Assembly: GCA_910586205.1 (NCBI GenBank)
Contig: CAJUGD010000048.1
Coordinates: 1-20,473, forward strand
From: an uncultured Lachnospiraceae bacterium
GTDB lineage: Bacteria; Bacillota; Clostridia; Lachnospirales; Lachnospiraceae
DNA: 20,473 nt
Reading direction: 5' to 3'
Part shown: positions 1-7,135 of the stretch, one piece after another
Position numbering within the stretch: the stretch's first letter is position 1
Layout of the letters: each line of letters opens with the position of its first letter
The notes under the pieces: model-generated
What the model saw: only the letters and a program-made list of their open reading frames with translations
Database searches by the model: none
What the model was told of the DNA's origin: nothing
Position numbers and translations under genes: made by a program

Positions 1-126
1 GCTTGCAAGTTCACGCATACCGTCCAGGTTTCCCTGATCTATCTGAAGCACCAGCTGAATGCGGGCTGCCGTCTGACACTGTCCCTGAAAACATTTAAGA
101 GCCAGGGCCGGGTGAGGCTTTTGCCT
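1..126 (-). other. Unexplained open frame at left edge
   Basis: On the minus strand the frame from 126 down to 1 is open for 42 codons and runs off the window. Its codon choice resembles that of the neighbouring minus-strand genes, and it reads in part as IQLVLQIDQGNLDGMRELAS. A TGA at 127-129 closes it upstream, and I find no ATG with a ribosome binding site at a plausible position; the only in-frame ATG is near the edge. It could be the 3' part of a gene broken by a frameshift or stop, or chance. I do not recognise the family. The plus strand is also open here but looks like a shadow. Confidence 0.25.
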
Positions 127-272
127 TCACAATACCATCATATACCGCTTAAGCTGAAAATGTGCCCGTCCAGATATCCAAACAATAGTATTTCCCAAAT
201 TTCTGCAGATCATTCTCTTGGCTTAAGTTCTTTAACGTTCTCCCAAAAGCAGGCACAGCGCCGTACCGGCAT

Positions 273-1853
273 TTATGCACGCACAATCTCCTTCACAAGA
301 ATCAGACAGTCTCCTGGCCGCACTGCATCTGATGCCAGGTTATTGGTTGTGATGATATTTTCTACTGTGGTGTGAAAACGTTTGGCAATATCCCACAAAG
401 AATCTCCCTCCTGCACCAGATACCCTACAATTCCCGGCATCTGCTGCAGCTTTTTCGTGTCCAAAGGCCCTGTCTCTGCCTTTCGTATCACTGGCTGGCA
501 GACCGGCTGAAGCACAAGCATATCCAGAAGAATCACAGCCTTTACCTCCACTGTGTCCCCACCGATCATGGCTGCTGTAAGCTGTTCCATGTCTGTCTCT
601 AAATACCATACACTATCCGGGCGGATATTAGGCACTTCCGCCTCATAATGAAACGGAAGAAGCTCGGTCACAGACTGTATGGGACGGCTGTCATCATCAG
701 TCAGGTAAAGAATCCTGACTTCCAGGGCTCCGTCCATAACCAGGCTGTTCTCCTTTGCCTCCACCTCATCTAACCGCACCAGCCCTGTACTGTGGCAGAT
801 CTGAAGCGCTCTTGGGCCTCCTCCCACAGCCACCTTTTCCGCAATCTTGCACTTTCCGGCATTTTTCGTCAAAATATGGTCAAAATACGCTTCTCCCGTA
901 TCCACCTCCAGCTCCCGGTTGGTGGCATAAAGATCACTTAAAATGTCAAGCTGCCTTTCCTCATAAAGCCGGATATCCAGCTCAATCACCGCATCCACAT
1001 CCAGCTCCCGCATTTCTCCGTCATAATCCGGCTTTTCCTCCACTCCCTTGTGAATCAGCCTGGCTGAGATAGCCGGAATCATTTCCTCCACTGCTCCCTG
1101 CATTTCCAGCTCTCCGGAAAAAGGAATAGCCTCCTCCACCCACTGGACCATGGCGCTCTCCCCCTCGCCCTCATAGATCACAAATACCATCAGAGAGCCT
1201 TCCAGGTGAATTTTCCCGTCCAAAGGTCTGGTGGTTACCCCGGACAGACGCATTTCCGTCCAAAGAATCCGATCAATGGCAGGCTTTGTTCCGGACAAGG
1301 TGATTTCCTCTTTAAGACGGTAGGTATCCTTTCGCCTCAAAGCAATGGCCGCCACATCAATGGTACGCTTTAACGTCTCCACCTGGGGAAGATTATCTTC
1401 CTCATCCTCCACAGTCCCCAGCTCCACTGCCGCCTCTGTGTCAAACAGAGCTTCCACTTTTACCTCCAGGGTAATAATCCCCTTGATACTGAGTTTGCGG
1501 GAATTAATAATGTCAGTATTCAAATCCTCAAGCTGCCAGCTTATTCCCACATAATCCTTTTCCTCCAACCCCGGCACATTAACGGTCTCCTCAAAAGGAA
1601 TCATGCCGCCCAAAGTCTGAAGTCCGCCCTCTTCCTTCCGGTACAGCACATGAAAATTCAGCTTGCCTCGAACCACCACCTTCTCGTTCTGGGTCTTTAC
1701 AGGCTCCATCTGAATCTCCCCGGTGTCTAAAATCACCTGGGCAATATCACTCATGGTATCCGGAACAATAAAGTCATCATCCAGCGTCACCTGTGTATTC
1801 ACCTGATTTTTCCAGCGATTCATATGTATATTCTGCTTTACCAGCTCCAACAT
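273..1853 (-). CDS. sipL: SipL-like spore coat morphogenesis protein (DUF3794/SPOCS + LysM)
   Basis: This 526-residue protein has repeated SPOCS/DUF3794 domains over about residues 25-450 and one C-terminal LysM domain (about 475-521, with the motif GDSLWDIAKRFHTT). That is the architecture of SipL, the clostridial protein that binds SpoIVA through its LysM domain and is needed to assemble the coat around the forespore in the mother cell. The opening VKQNIHMNRW and VTLDDDFIVPD are typical of the family. I chose the ATG at 1853 over an upstream GTG at 1862 because AGGTGGG lies about 8 bases before it. There is no signal peptide, as expected for a mother-cell cytosolic protein. A near-perfect sigma-E promoter lies at 1896-1922. 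The TtcA-like gene ends 75 bases upstream on the same strand, so sipL appears to be separately transcribed. Confidence 0.9.
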   Translation of the reverse strand: MLELVKQNIHMNRWKNQVNTQVTLDDDFIVPDTMSDIAQVILDTGEIQMEPVKTQNEKVVVRGKLNFHVLYRKEEGGLQTLGGMIPFEETVNVPGLEEKDYVGISWQLEDLNTDIINSRKLSIKGIITLEVKVEALFDTEAAVELGTVEDEEDNLPQVETLKRTIDVAAIALRRKDTYRLKEEITLSGTKPAIDRILWTEMRLSGVTTRPLDGKIHLEGSLMVFVIYEGEGESAMVQWVEEAIPFSGELEMQGAVEEMIPAISARLIHKGVEEKPDYDGEMRELDVDAVIELDIRLYEERQLDILSDLYATNRELEVDTGEAYFDHILTKNAGKCKIAEKVAVGGGPRALQICHSTGLVRLDEVEAKENSLVMDGALEVRILYLTDDDSRPIQSVTELLPFHYEAEVPNIRPDSVWYLETDMEQLTAAMIGGDTVEVKAVILLDMLVLQPVCQPVIRKAETGPLDTKKLQQMPGIVGYLVQEGDSLWDIAKRFHTTVENIITTNNLASDAVRPGDCLILVKEIVRA

Positions 1854-1895
1854 AAAAAGCACCCACCTTACTTTCTATTATCCTTTTTTATAGAA

Positions 1896-1922
1896 AGTGT
1901 ATGTGAATGCTTTCTGAAATAT
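1896..1922 (-). promoter_or_regulatory. Sigma-E-type sporulation promoter for sipL
   Basis: On the minus strand there is ATATTT (1917-1922), a 13-base spacer, then CATACACT (1896-1903). This matches the sigma-E consensus of Bacillus and clostridia (about ATATTT, 13-15 bases, CATACANT). Transcription would begin near 1888, giving a leader of about 35 bases before the sipL ATG. An 8-bp inverted repeat (CTTTCTAT at 1871-1878 with ATAGAAAG at 1890-1897) overlaps the -10 and the leader; its meaning is unknown. Confidence 0.75.
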
Positions 1923-1927
1923 ACCTT

Positions 1928-2782
1928 TTAAAGAGCATGGCCGGATTCATACTCATCCAGAAAATGGCAGCGCACCCCATTCTTTACATAGCCAATACAG
2001 GCGTCCAGGTTTACATTTTCCACACTTTTAAAAATGTTGGTTTCAATGTGGGGATTTACCTGGCGGAAATGGCGGATTAGTTCCTTCATCTCCTGCCTCT
2101 TGGATGTGTGAACCTGCTCCTCCATGGCCTGTTCCCTGGCAATCTGTTCTGTAAAGCGACATGCACATTGAAGAAAACGAAGCCCGTTGTACTCCTTCCA
2201 TGCCAAGATATGCTCCTCTTTTACCAGATAAAGAGGGCGGATCAGCTCCATTCCCTGGAAATTTGTACTGTAGAGTTTTGGCATCATAGTATTGATCTGC
2301 GCCCCATACAGCATACTCATAAGGATCGTCTCAATTACATCATCAAAATGGTGGCCTAATGCAATTTTATTGCAGCCCAGCTCTCTGGCATTGGCATAAA
2401 GATTTCCCCGGCGCATGCGGGCGCACAGATAACAGGGAGAACCGCCTGCATCTACTACCGTATCAAAAATATCCGATTGAAAAATGTGAACCGGCAGTTC
2501 CATAAGAGCCGCATTCTCCTCAATCAGCTTCCGGTTTGCCGGGTGATATCCCGGATCCATCACAAGAAACTTCAGCTCAAATTCCATTCTGCCATGGCGC
2601 AGAATCTCCTGCATACACTTTGCCAGCAGCATGGAATCCTTTCCGCCGGAAATACACACGGCAATCCTGTCCCCCTCACGAATCAAGTCATATTCATTCA
2701 GGGCCCGGACAAAAGGGCGCCAGATTTCCTTGCGGAAGCGTTTGATAATGCTTCTCTCTATGTCATGGCATCGTTCTCCCAT
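1928..2782 (-). CDS. TtcA-family PP-loop ATPase, probable tRNA 2-thiolation enzyme
   Basis: A 284-residue PP-loop protein. The ATP-binding motif SGGKDS is at about 45-50. A CxxC pair (PCYLC, Cys117 and Cys120) is followed by RRGNLY, and a later CAC (Cys206, Cys208) supplies further thiols. GHHFDD lies at about 143-148. This combination is that of the TtcA/TtuA group, which adenylates a tRNA base and replaces oxygen with sulfur using a [4Fe-4S] cluster held by cysteines. TtcA itself makes 2-thiocytidine at position 32; the exact target of clostridial homologues is less certain, so I give no symbol. Its ATG lies 9 bases after the cysE stop, with AGGAG about 15 bases upstream, so it is probably co-transcribed with cysE. 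The pairing joins cysteine supply with a sulfur-transfer enzyme. Confidence 0.8.
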   Translation of the reverse strand: MGERCHDIERSIIKRFRKEIWRPFVRALNEYDLIREGDRIAVCISGGKDSMLLAKCMQEILRHGRMEFELKFLVMDPGYHPANRKLIEENAALMELPVHIFQSDIFDTVVDAGGSPCYLCARMRRGNLYANARELGCNKIALGHHFDDVIETILMSMLYGAQINTMMPKLYSTNFQGMELIRPLYLVKEEHILAWKEYNGLRFLQCACRFTEQIAREQAMEEQVHTSKRQEMKELIRHFRQVNPHIETNIFKSVENVNLDACIGYVKNGVRCHFLDEYESGHAL

Positions 2783-2791
2783 ATGCTTTCT

Positions 2792-3448
2792 CTAACTCTC
2801 CTGTTCTTTTTCTTTCATCTGTCTCTGCAGCCTTTGCAGCTCTTTCTCCAACTGATGCACCTTTTCCTCCATCTGCTGATACTGCTCCATGGTAACGGCT
2901 GCCGCTATCTGCTTTTTCGGAATGGGCACTCCTCCCACCTTTACGGGCCTGGCCGGAATCCCCACTGCAGTTGTATCATTTTCAAGAGGCTTTAAAAGAA
3001 CCGCGTTGGCTGCAATGGTACAGTTATCCCCCACCTCAAATGCTCCCAGAATTTTTGCTCCGGCGCCCACTGTTACATTATTTCCAAGAGTAGGGTGGCG
3101 TTTGCCCTTATTAAGCCCTACCCCTCCTAATGTCACTCCCTGATAAATCGTGCAATGATCTCCCACTACCGTAGTCTCCCCGATGACCACGCCGCAGCCA
3201 TGATCAATCAAAATCCCGTGCCCCATCTCTGCTCCCGGGTGGATCTCAATCAAGGTAAAAAACCGCGCCACCTGTGAAATAAGCCGTGCCACAAAAAACA
3301 TTTTATGCTTATAAAACCAATGGGCAAAACGATGCCATATCATCGCATGAACTCCCTGGTACAAAAGCAGTACCTCCAAAGCATTCCTTGCCGCCGGGTC
3401 CCTTTCCTGAACCGCCTTTACATCCAGCCAGATATCTTTTAAAATCAT
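2792..3448 (-). CDS. cysE: Serine O-acetyltransferase
   Basis: CysE transfers acetyl from acetyl-CoA to L-serine, giving O-acetylserine, the precursor for cysteine synthesis in the cytosol. The 218-residue protein opens with the short helical domain typical of Gram-positive CysE and continues into left-handed beta-helix hexapeptide repeats. The signature stretch IEIHPGA, DHGCGVVIGETTVVGD and YQGVTLGG contains the conserved catalytic histidines, and GIPARPVK follows. The last ~30 residues are rich in Gln, Glu and Lys and probably form a coiled coil. I chose the ATG at 3448: AGAGGA precedes it by about 9 bases and a good promoter lies at 3491-3520, inside the longer frame that would start at 3529. 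It is followed after 9 bases by the TtcA-like gene. Confidence 0.93.
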   Translation of the reverse strand: MILKDIWLDVKAVQERDPAARNALEVLLLYQGVHAMIWHRFAHWFYKHKMFFVARLISQVARFFTLIEIHPGAEMGHGILIDHGCGVVIGETTVVGDHCTIYQGVTLGGVGLNKGKRHPTLGNNVTVGAGAKILGAFEVGDNCTIAANAVLLKPLENDTTAVGIPARPVKVGGVPIPKKQIAAAVTMEQYQQMEEKVHQLEKELQRLQRQMKEKEQES

Positions 3449-3490
3449 AGCTCTTTTCCTCTTTTCCATATTCAGGCATACATGTTCTTT

Positions 3491-3520
3491 ATCATACCAT
3501 ATGACAACCTTTTCCCGCAA
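3491..3520 (-). promoter_or_regulatory. Sigma-A-type promoter for cysE
   Basis: On the minus strand TTGCGG (3515-3520), an 18-base spacer and TATGAT (3491-3496), preceded by TG as in an extended -10 element. The predicted start of transcription is near 3484, leaving a leader of about 36 bases before the cysE ATG. This is too short for a T-box or other riboswitch. Confidence 0.5.
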
Positions 3521-3543
3521 GTGCTTCAAATCGTATATTTGGA

Positions 3544-3736
3544 TTACTGTGAAAGTCTCGAATCCTCGCTGTAGGACTGCGCACTTGCTGCGCTGTCCGT
3601 ACCAGCGCCAAAATGCCTGCTTTTTGGCATTTTGTGTGCATCCCCCGGAGGGGTCACAGTAACCCCTCTTTCATTTATGGTAGTGCCGCGATAACGCGGC
3701 ATAAGGGGTTACTGTGAAAGTCTCGAATTCTTGCTG
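3544..3736. repeat. Structured repeat element (REP/MITE-like) between divergent genes
   Basis: A roughly 190-bp non-coding element sits between cysE (minus) and the membrane protein gene (plus). It is bounded by two 28-bp direct repeats, 3544-3571 and 3709-3736, which match at 26 of 28 positions and begin TTACTGTGAAAGTCTCGAAT. Inside are three hairpins. The first is CAAAATGCC (3609-3617) with GGCATTTTG (3626-3634). The second is a 14-bp perfect stem, TCACAGTAACCCCT (3654-3667) with AGGGGTTACTGTGA (3704-3717), whose right arm overlaps the second direct repeat. Nested within its loop is the third, TGCCGCG (3684-3690) with CGCGGCA (3695-3701). No run of T follows any of them, and divergent genes need no terminator here. 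A further copy of the end sequence lies at 13211-13234 in the opposite orientation. Confidence 0.6.
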
Positions 3737-3765
3737 CAAGTTGTTAAACGTAAGAAAAAGTTCAC

Positions 3766-3794
3766 TTGTAAATCCCTTTCATTTCTGCTATGCT
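3766..3794 (+). promoter_or_regulatory. Probable promoter for the membrane protein gene
   Basis: TTGTAA (3766-3771), a 17-base spacer and TATGCT (3789-3794). Transcription would start near 3801, about 27 bases before the ATG at 3828. The site lies just outside the repeat element. Confidence 0.45.
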
Positions 3795-3827
3795 ATTGTG
3801 GAGAAAATTTAAAGGAGCCGCATATAT

Positions 3828-4661
3828 ATGGAATACTATCAAAAGTCTGCTTACCGTTCCAACAAAAAATATAAACAAAAGTCCTCCGGCGGCTTACCGG
3901 ATCTCCTTTTGTTTTACATACTGCCATTTATTGTATTCAACAGTATCCTCTTTTACTGTGTGGCATCCTCTCCCAAAATAAATCTGGAAATCCAGGATAC
4001 CAAAGATTATCTGTCCACCCAGGCATCCATGACCATTGAGTCCTGGTTTCCCACCAAGTCCATCTCTTTTAATATGGACGGCGAGGAATTGGAGCCAGTC
4101 AAGGACAAACGCCGGACCTACTCTGTACCTATAACAAGAAACGGCGTGCTGGAGGTTACGGTGGTCAATTTAAACGGCATGTCCTCCACGGTTTTTAAGC
4201 ATGTAAATGTGCTGGACGATATTCCCCCTTCCTTTGAAAATGCAACGTTGGAAGACGGAATCCTGATGCTGCGGGTTACAGACAGCCAGTCCTTAGTCAA
4301 TTCGGACGCCATTTATGCCGTTGACTCCGCAGGCATCCAGCATGCCCCTCTGTCCGTGGAGCGGATCGAGGACACCATAGACAATACGACCGCTTACAGC
4401 ATCACTTTTGAGATGGACTTAAACGGCCTTCACGTGTATGTGCAGGACAAAGCCGGCAATGAAGCACAGAAGACCTTTACCACCCACAAAGAGGGGAACT
4501 TAGACGTACTGGAGGTAGGCCCCGAGGAAGATCAGACAGACCAGGGGAACGCTGCTCCCGATGCTTTGCCCGCTGAAAATCAGGAGACTGAACCTGCCTC
4601 AGAAGAATCCAGTGCTGCTTCCTCCTCAGGCAGCAGCGATGTATCAATTGTGATTGAATAG
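3828..4661 (+). CDS. Membrane-anchored extracellular protein of unknown function
   Basis: A 277-residue protein I cannot assign to a named family. A short basic N-terminal tail (about 1-25, rich in Lys, Tyr and Ser) precedes one hydrophobic segment (about 26-47, DLLLFYILPFIVFNSILFYC), which fits a signal anchor with the rest outside. The outer part (about 55-220) is beta-rich with alternating hydrophobic residues and includes VYVQDKAGNEA, a phrase often seen in Ig-like repeats of bacterial surface proteins. The tail (about 225-277) is acidic and low in complexity (Glu, Asp, Ser, Ala), as in a flexible linker. AAAGGAG lies 10 bases before the ATG. The gene is transcribed alone, ending at the terminator at 4701-4737. 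Confidence 0.7.
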   Translation: MEYYQKSAYRSNKKYKQKSSGGLPDLLLFYILPFIVFNSILFYCVASSPKINLEIQDTKDYLSTQASMTIESWFPTKSISFNMDGEELEPVKDKRRTYSVPITRNGVLEVTVVNLNGMSSTVFKHVNVLDDIPPSFENATLEDGILMLRVTDSQSLVNSDAIYAVDSAGIQHAPLSVERIEDTIDNTTAYSITFEMDLNGLHVYVQDKAGNEAQKTFTTHKEGNLDVLEVGPEEDQTDQGNAAPDALPAENQETEPASEESSAASSSGSSDVSIVIE

Positions 4662-4700
4662 TTCTCTTTCCACTGAGGATATTATCTCTGCAATATTTAT

Positions 4701-4737
4701 AAAAGGTTCCCGGAGGTTTGATTCCGGGAACCTTTTT
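4701..4737. terminator. Bidirectional intrinsic terminator between convergent genes
   Basis: A 13-bp perfect stem, AAAAGGTTCCCGG (4701-4713) with CCGGGAACCTTTT (4724-4736), encloses a 10-base loop. The downstream arm ends in a T run on the plus strand and the upstream arm supplies a shorter T run on the minus strand. It lies 39 bases after the plus-strand gene and 26 bases beyond the malQ stop, so it probably serves both. Confidence 0.88.
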
Positions 4738-4762
4738 GTTTTTGCAGCTATTCTTCTATAAA

Positions 4763-6364
4763 TTACACTTCCTGCTTCACGGTCTTAACTTTTTTCTGCC
4801 TCATTGTCTTTTCTTCCGCACTGTCTCGTTTCACAGGTTCTGCTGCTTTGCTTATCTTCTTTCTTTCCGCCCTTCCGTAAAGTTCTGCCATATTCCTGCA
4901 TTGCGCCAAAATTTCCTCAGTCAGATCCTCTGCCCTCATCCGCCATCTCCAGTTCTTTCCCAGAGTAGACGGCTCATTGATCCTGGCCCAGCTTCCAAGT
5001 CCCAAATAATCCTGCACCGGAATAATGGCAAGCCTTGCCTTGCTCTGCAGAGCCATGCGGATAAAGTCCCAGTGAATCTCTCCTCGAGGCGTCCGTTTAT
5101 TTCCCATATAATCCATGGCAAACTGCCGAAGTTCCGGATCCATCTCCCCATACCAGCCCTGAAGGGTATCATTGTCATGAGTTCCTGTATATACCACACA
5201 ATTTTCCGGATATTTATGAGTAAGGTAATCACTGTCTTTCGTATCATCAAACGCAAACTCCAAAACCTTCATTCCCGGAAAACCAGTATCCTTTACCAGC
5301 TTTCTCACAGACGGGGTAAGAAACCCTAAGTCTTCTGCTATGATGCTCAGCTCACCAAAGTGATCCTTCATAGCCTGAAACAGCTCCAGCCCAGGCCCCT
5401 TTTCCCAATGTCCCCTCTCTGCAGTCTTATCTCCGGCCGGAATTGACCAATATTCGTCAAATCCCCGGAAATGATCCACTCTTACTGTATCATAAAGCCG
5501 GAAGGAATATTCCATCCTTTGTCTCCACCATTCATACCTGGTCTTTTTATGGTAATCCCATTCATACAGCGGATTCCCCCATAACTGGCCTGTGGCTGAA
5601 AAGGCATCCGGCGGGCACCCGGCCACTGCTTTGGGACAGCATTCCTCGTCAAACTGGAACAGCTCCGGATGAACCCAGGTATCCGCCCCGTCAAATGCCA
5701 CATAGATCGGAATATCCCCCAAAATACGGATTCCTTTCCGATTGGCATATGCTTTTAAAAGCAGCCACTGCCGCTCAAACTGATACTGTAAAAACTCATA
5801 AAACAAAATCTCATCTTCCAGCCGTTCGCGGTATTTCTTCATGGCCATAAGATCCCGCAGACGAATATCCTCATCCCATTCTTCCCAGCTTTTTCCGGCA
5901 AAATCATTTTTCACTGCCATATAAAAGCAGTACTCCCGAGTCTCCGGCGAAAGTGAACGTTCCAAAAACAGCCGAATCCCATCCTGTCCCAAACGGCTTT
6001 GGCGCTTCTTCCAGCGCAGAAACGCTTTTTTCAGAAGCGGAAACCGGTTCTCATACAGCTTACCGTAATCAATATCCCTTACATCATCCCCAAAATCCGC
6101 TTCCTCACATTCCTGCTTTGTCAAAAGCCCTTCTTCTGTCAGCTTTTCCAGATCAATAAAATAGGGATTCCCGGCAAATGCACTGAAGGATTGATAAGGA
6201 GAGTCCCCATATCCGGTTGGCCCCAAAGGCAGAATCTGCCAATACTGCTGCCCTGCCTCTGCCAATTTATCCACAAAATCATATGCCTCCTTGGAAAAAG
6301 CGCCGATTCCATACTTGGACGGAAGGCTGGCTACCGGAAGAAGCATTCCACATTCCCTTTTCAT
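4763..6364 (-). CDS. malQ: 4-alpha-glucanotransferase (amylomaltase, GH77)
   Basis: MalQ transfers segments of alpha-1,4-glucan between maltodextrins in the cytosol, releasing glucose and making longer chains usable by phosphorylase. All GH77 signatures are present: SPYQSFSAFAGNPYFIDL near 55-72, the nucleophile Asp297 in VRVDHFRGF, the acid/base Glu344 in IIAEDLGFLTP, and the stabilising Asp397 in GTHDNDT. GRINEP-type sequence (ARINEPSTLGKNWRWR) closes the catalytic domain. At 533 residues it is slightly longer than the usual ~500; the extra ~35 residues are a Lys/Glu-rich tail of unknown role. AGAGGAT lies 6 bases before the ATG. It is transcribed convergently with the membrane protein gene. 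No maltodextrin transporter or phosphorylase is adjacent. Confidence 0.95.
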   Translation of the reverse strand: MKRECGMLLPVASLPSKYGIGAFSKEAYDFVDKLAEAGQQYWQILPLGPTGYGDSPYQSFSAFAGNPYFIDLEKLTEEGLLTKQECEEADFGDDVRDIDYGKLYENRFPLLKKAFLRWKKRQSRLGQDGIRLFLERSLSPETREYCFYMAVKNDFAGKSWEEWDEDIRLRDLMAMKKYRERLEDEILFYEFLQYQFERQWLLLKAYANRKGIRILGDIPIYVAFDGADTWVHPELFQFDEECCPKAVAGCPPDAFSATGQLWGNPLYEWDYHKKTRYEWWRQRMEYSFRLYDTVRVDHFRGFDEYWSIPAGDKTAERGHWEKGPGLELFQAMKDHFGELSIIAEDLGFLTPSVRKLVKDTGFPGMKVLEFAFDDTKDSDYLTHKYPENCVVYTGTHDNDTLQGWYGEMDPELRQFAMDYMGNKRTPRGEIHWDFIRMALQSKARLAIIPVQDYLGLGSWARINEPSTLGKNWRWRMRAEDLTEEILAQCRNMAELYGRAERKKISKAAEPVKRDSAEEKTMRQKKVKTVKQEV

Positions 6365-6433
6365 TACTTATCCTCTCATTTCCGTTTCCGCTTTTCTGCC
6401 GGCCGCAGTGAGGAAACCTATGCCCTCATTGTA

Positions 6434-7135
6434 TCAGTTTTGATCTGAATCCGCAATATTAAAAATCCCCTCTTTCGGCCTCCGACAAAAATCCATAGCT
6501 TTACCGGTGACTGGATGGGCAAACGTCAATCGGTATGCAGACAAGGCAATATTTCCTGTCTGTCTTCCTGCCTCGGAAAATGCAGGATTATATTTTCTGT
6601 CTCCCCAAAGGGGAAAACCATGGGCTGCCATCTGTACACGAATCTGATGATGCCTTCCTGTAAACAGAGCAATCTCTGCCAAAGTCAAATCCCCATAAGG
6701 TTCTAACTTCAGGTGTCTGAGCACACGATACTCAAGCTCTGCCCGTTTCGCTCCGGTTATCCCCATATCAACAACCGAGGATTGGTTGTTTTTCTCGTCT
6801 TTCAACAGGTAATCCACATACTTATCCACATTTTTATCCACTTTTCCACAAAGTACGGCCAAATACCGCTTGTCCATGGAGCCTTGATAAACCTGTCTGC
6901 TTAAGGAAGCAGCAGACTTTTTATCCTTGGCATAGACCATAATACCGCTTACAGGTTTGTCAAGTCTGTGGATAACTCCCACATAGGGTATCTTATCTCC
7001 TGGGGATAAACTGTGGATATGCCGTCGGATTTCGCTGACCATGTCTGCTCCGATTCCCCGAGAAGACTGTGCCTCCAGCCCCGGCGGCTTCCAAACCACT
7101 AAAACATTTGTATCTTCATATAATATTTCCAGCAT
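6434..7135 (-). CDS. RluA-family pseudouridine synthase
   Basis: This 233-residue enzyme isomerises uridine to pseudouridine in rRNA or tRNA. The catalytic motif HRLDKPVSG is complete, with Asp59 as nucleophile. The family's substrate-binding stretch FTGRHHQIRVQMAAHGFPLWGD lies at 158-179. It is short and has no N-terminal S4 domain, as in the RluA/TruC-like subgroup; the target base cannot be told. The ATG begins on the base next to the TAA of the upstream permease gene (7136-7138), with AAAGGG inside the end of that gene as ribosome binding site. This suggests translation coupled to the sugar transporter, although the function is unrelated. Confidence 0.9.
   Translation of the reverse strand: MLEILYEDTNVLVVWKPPGLEAQSSRGIGADMVSEIRRHIHSLSPGDKIPYVGVIHRLDKPVSGIMVYAKDKKSAASLSRQVYQGSMDKRYLAVLCGKVDKNVDKYVDYLLKDEKNNQSSVVDMGITGAKRAELEYRVLRHLKLEPYGDLTLAEIALFTGRHHQIRVQMAAHGFPLWGDRKYNPAFSEAGRQTGNIALSAYRLTFAHPVTGKAMDFCRRPKEGIFNIADSDQN

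Noticed and set aside
112..375. Plus-strand open frame of 87 codons over the left edge
   Set aside because: It overlaps the conserved LysM end of sipL on the other strand, starts with GTG without a ribosome binding site and reads as low-quality protein; it is a shadow.
3449..3529. Longer N-terminus for cysE (start at 3529)
   Set aside because: A good extended -10 promoter lies inside it, and the internal ATG at 3448 has a proper ribosome binding site and matches the usual CysE start.
3609..3717. Hairpins read as terminators for neighbouring genes
   Set aside because: No T runs follow the stems on either strand, and the flanking genes diverge, so no transcript end is expected here.
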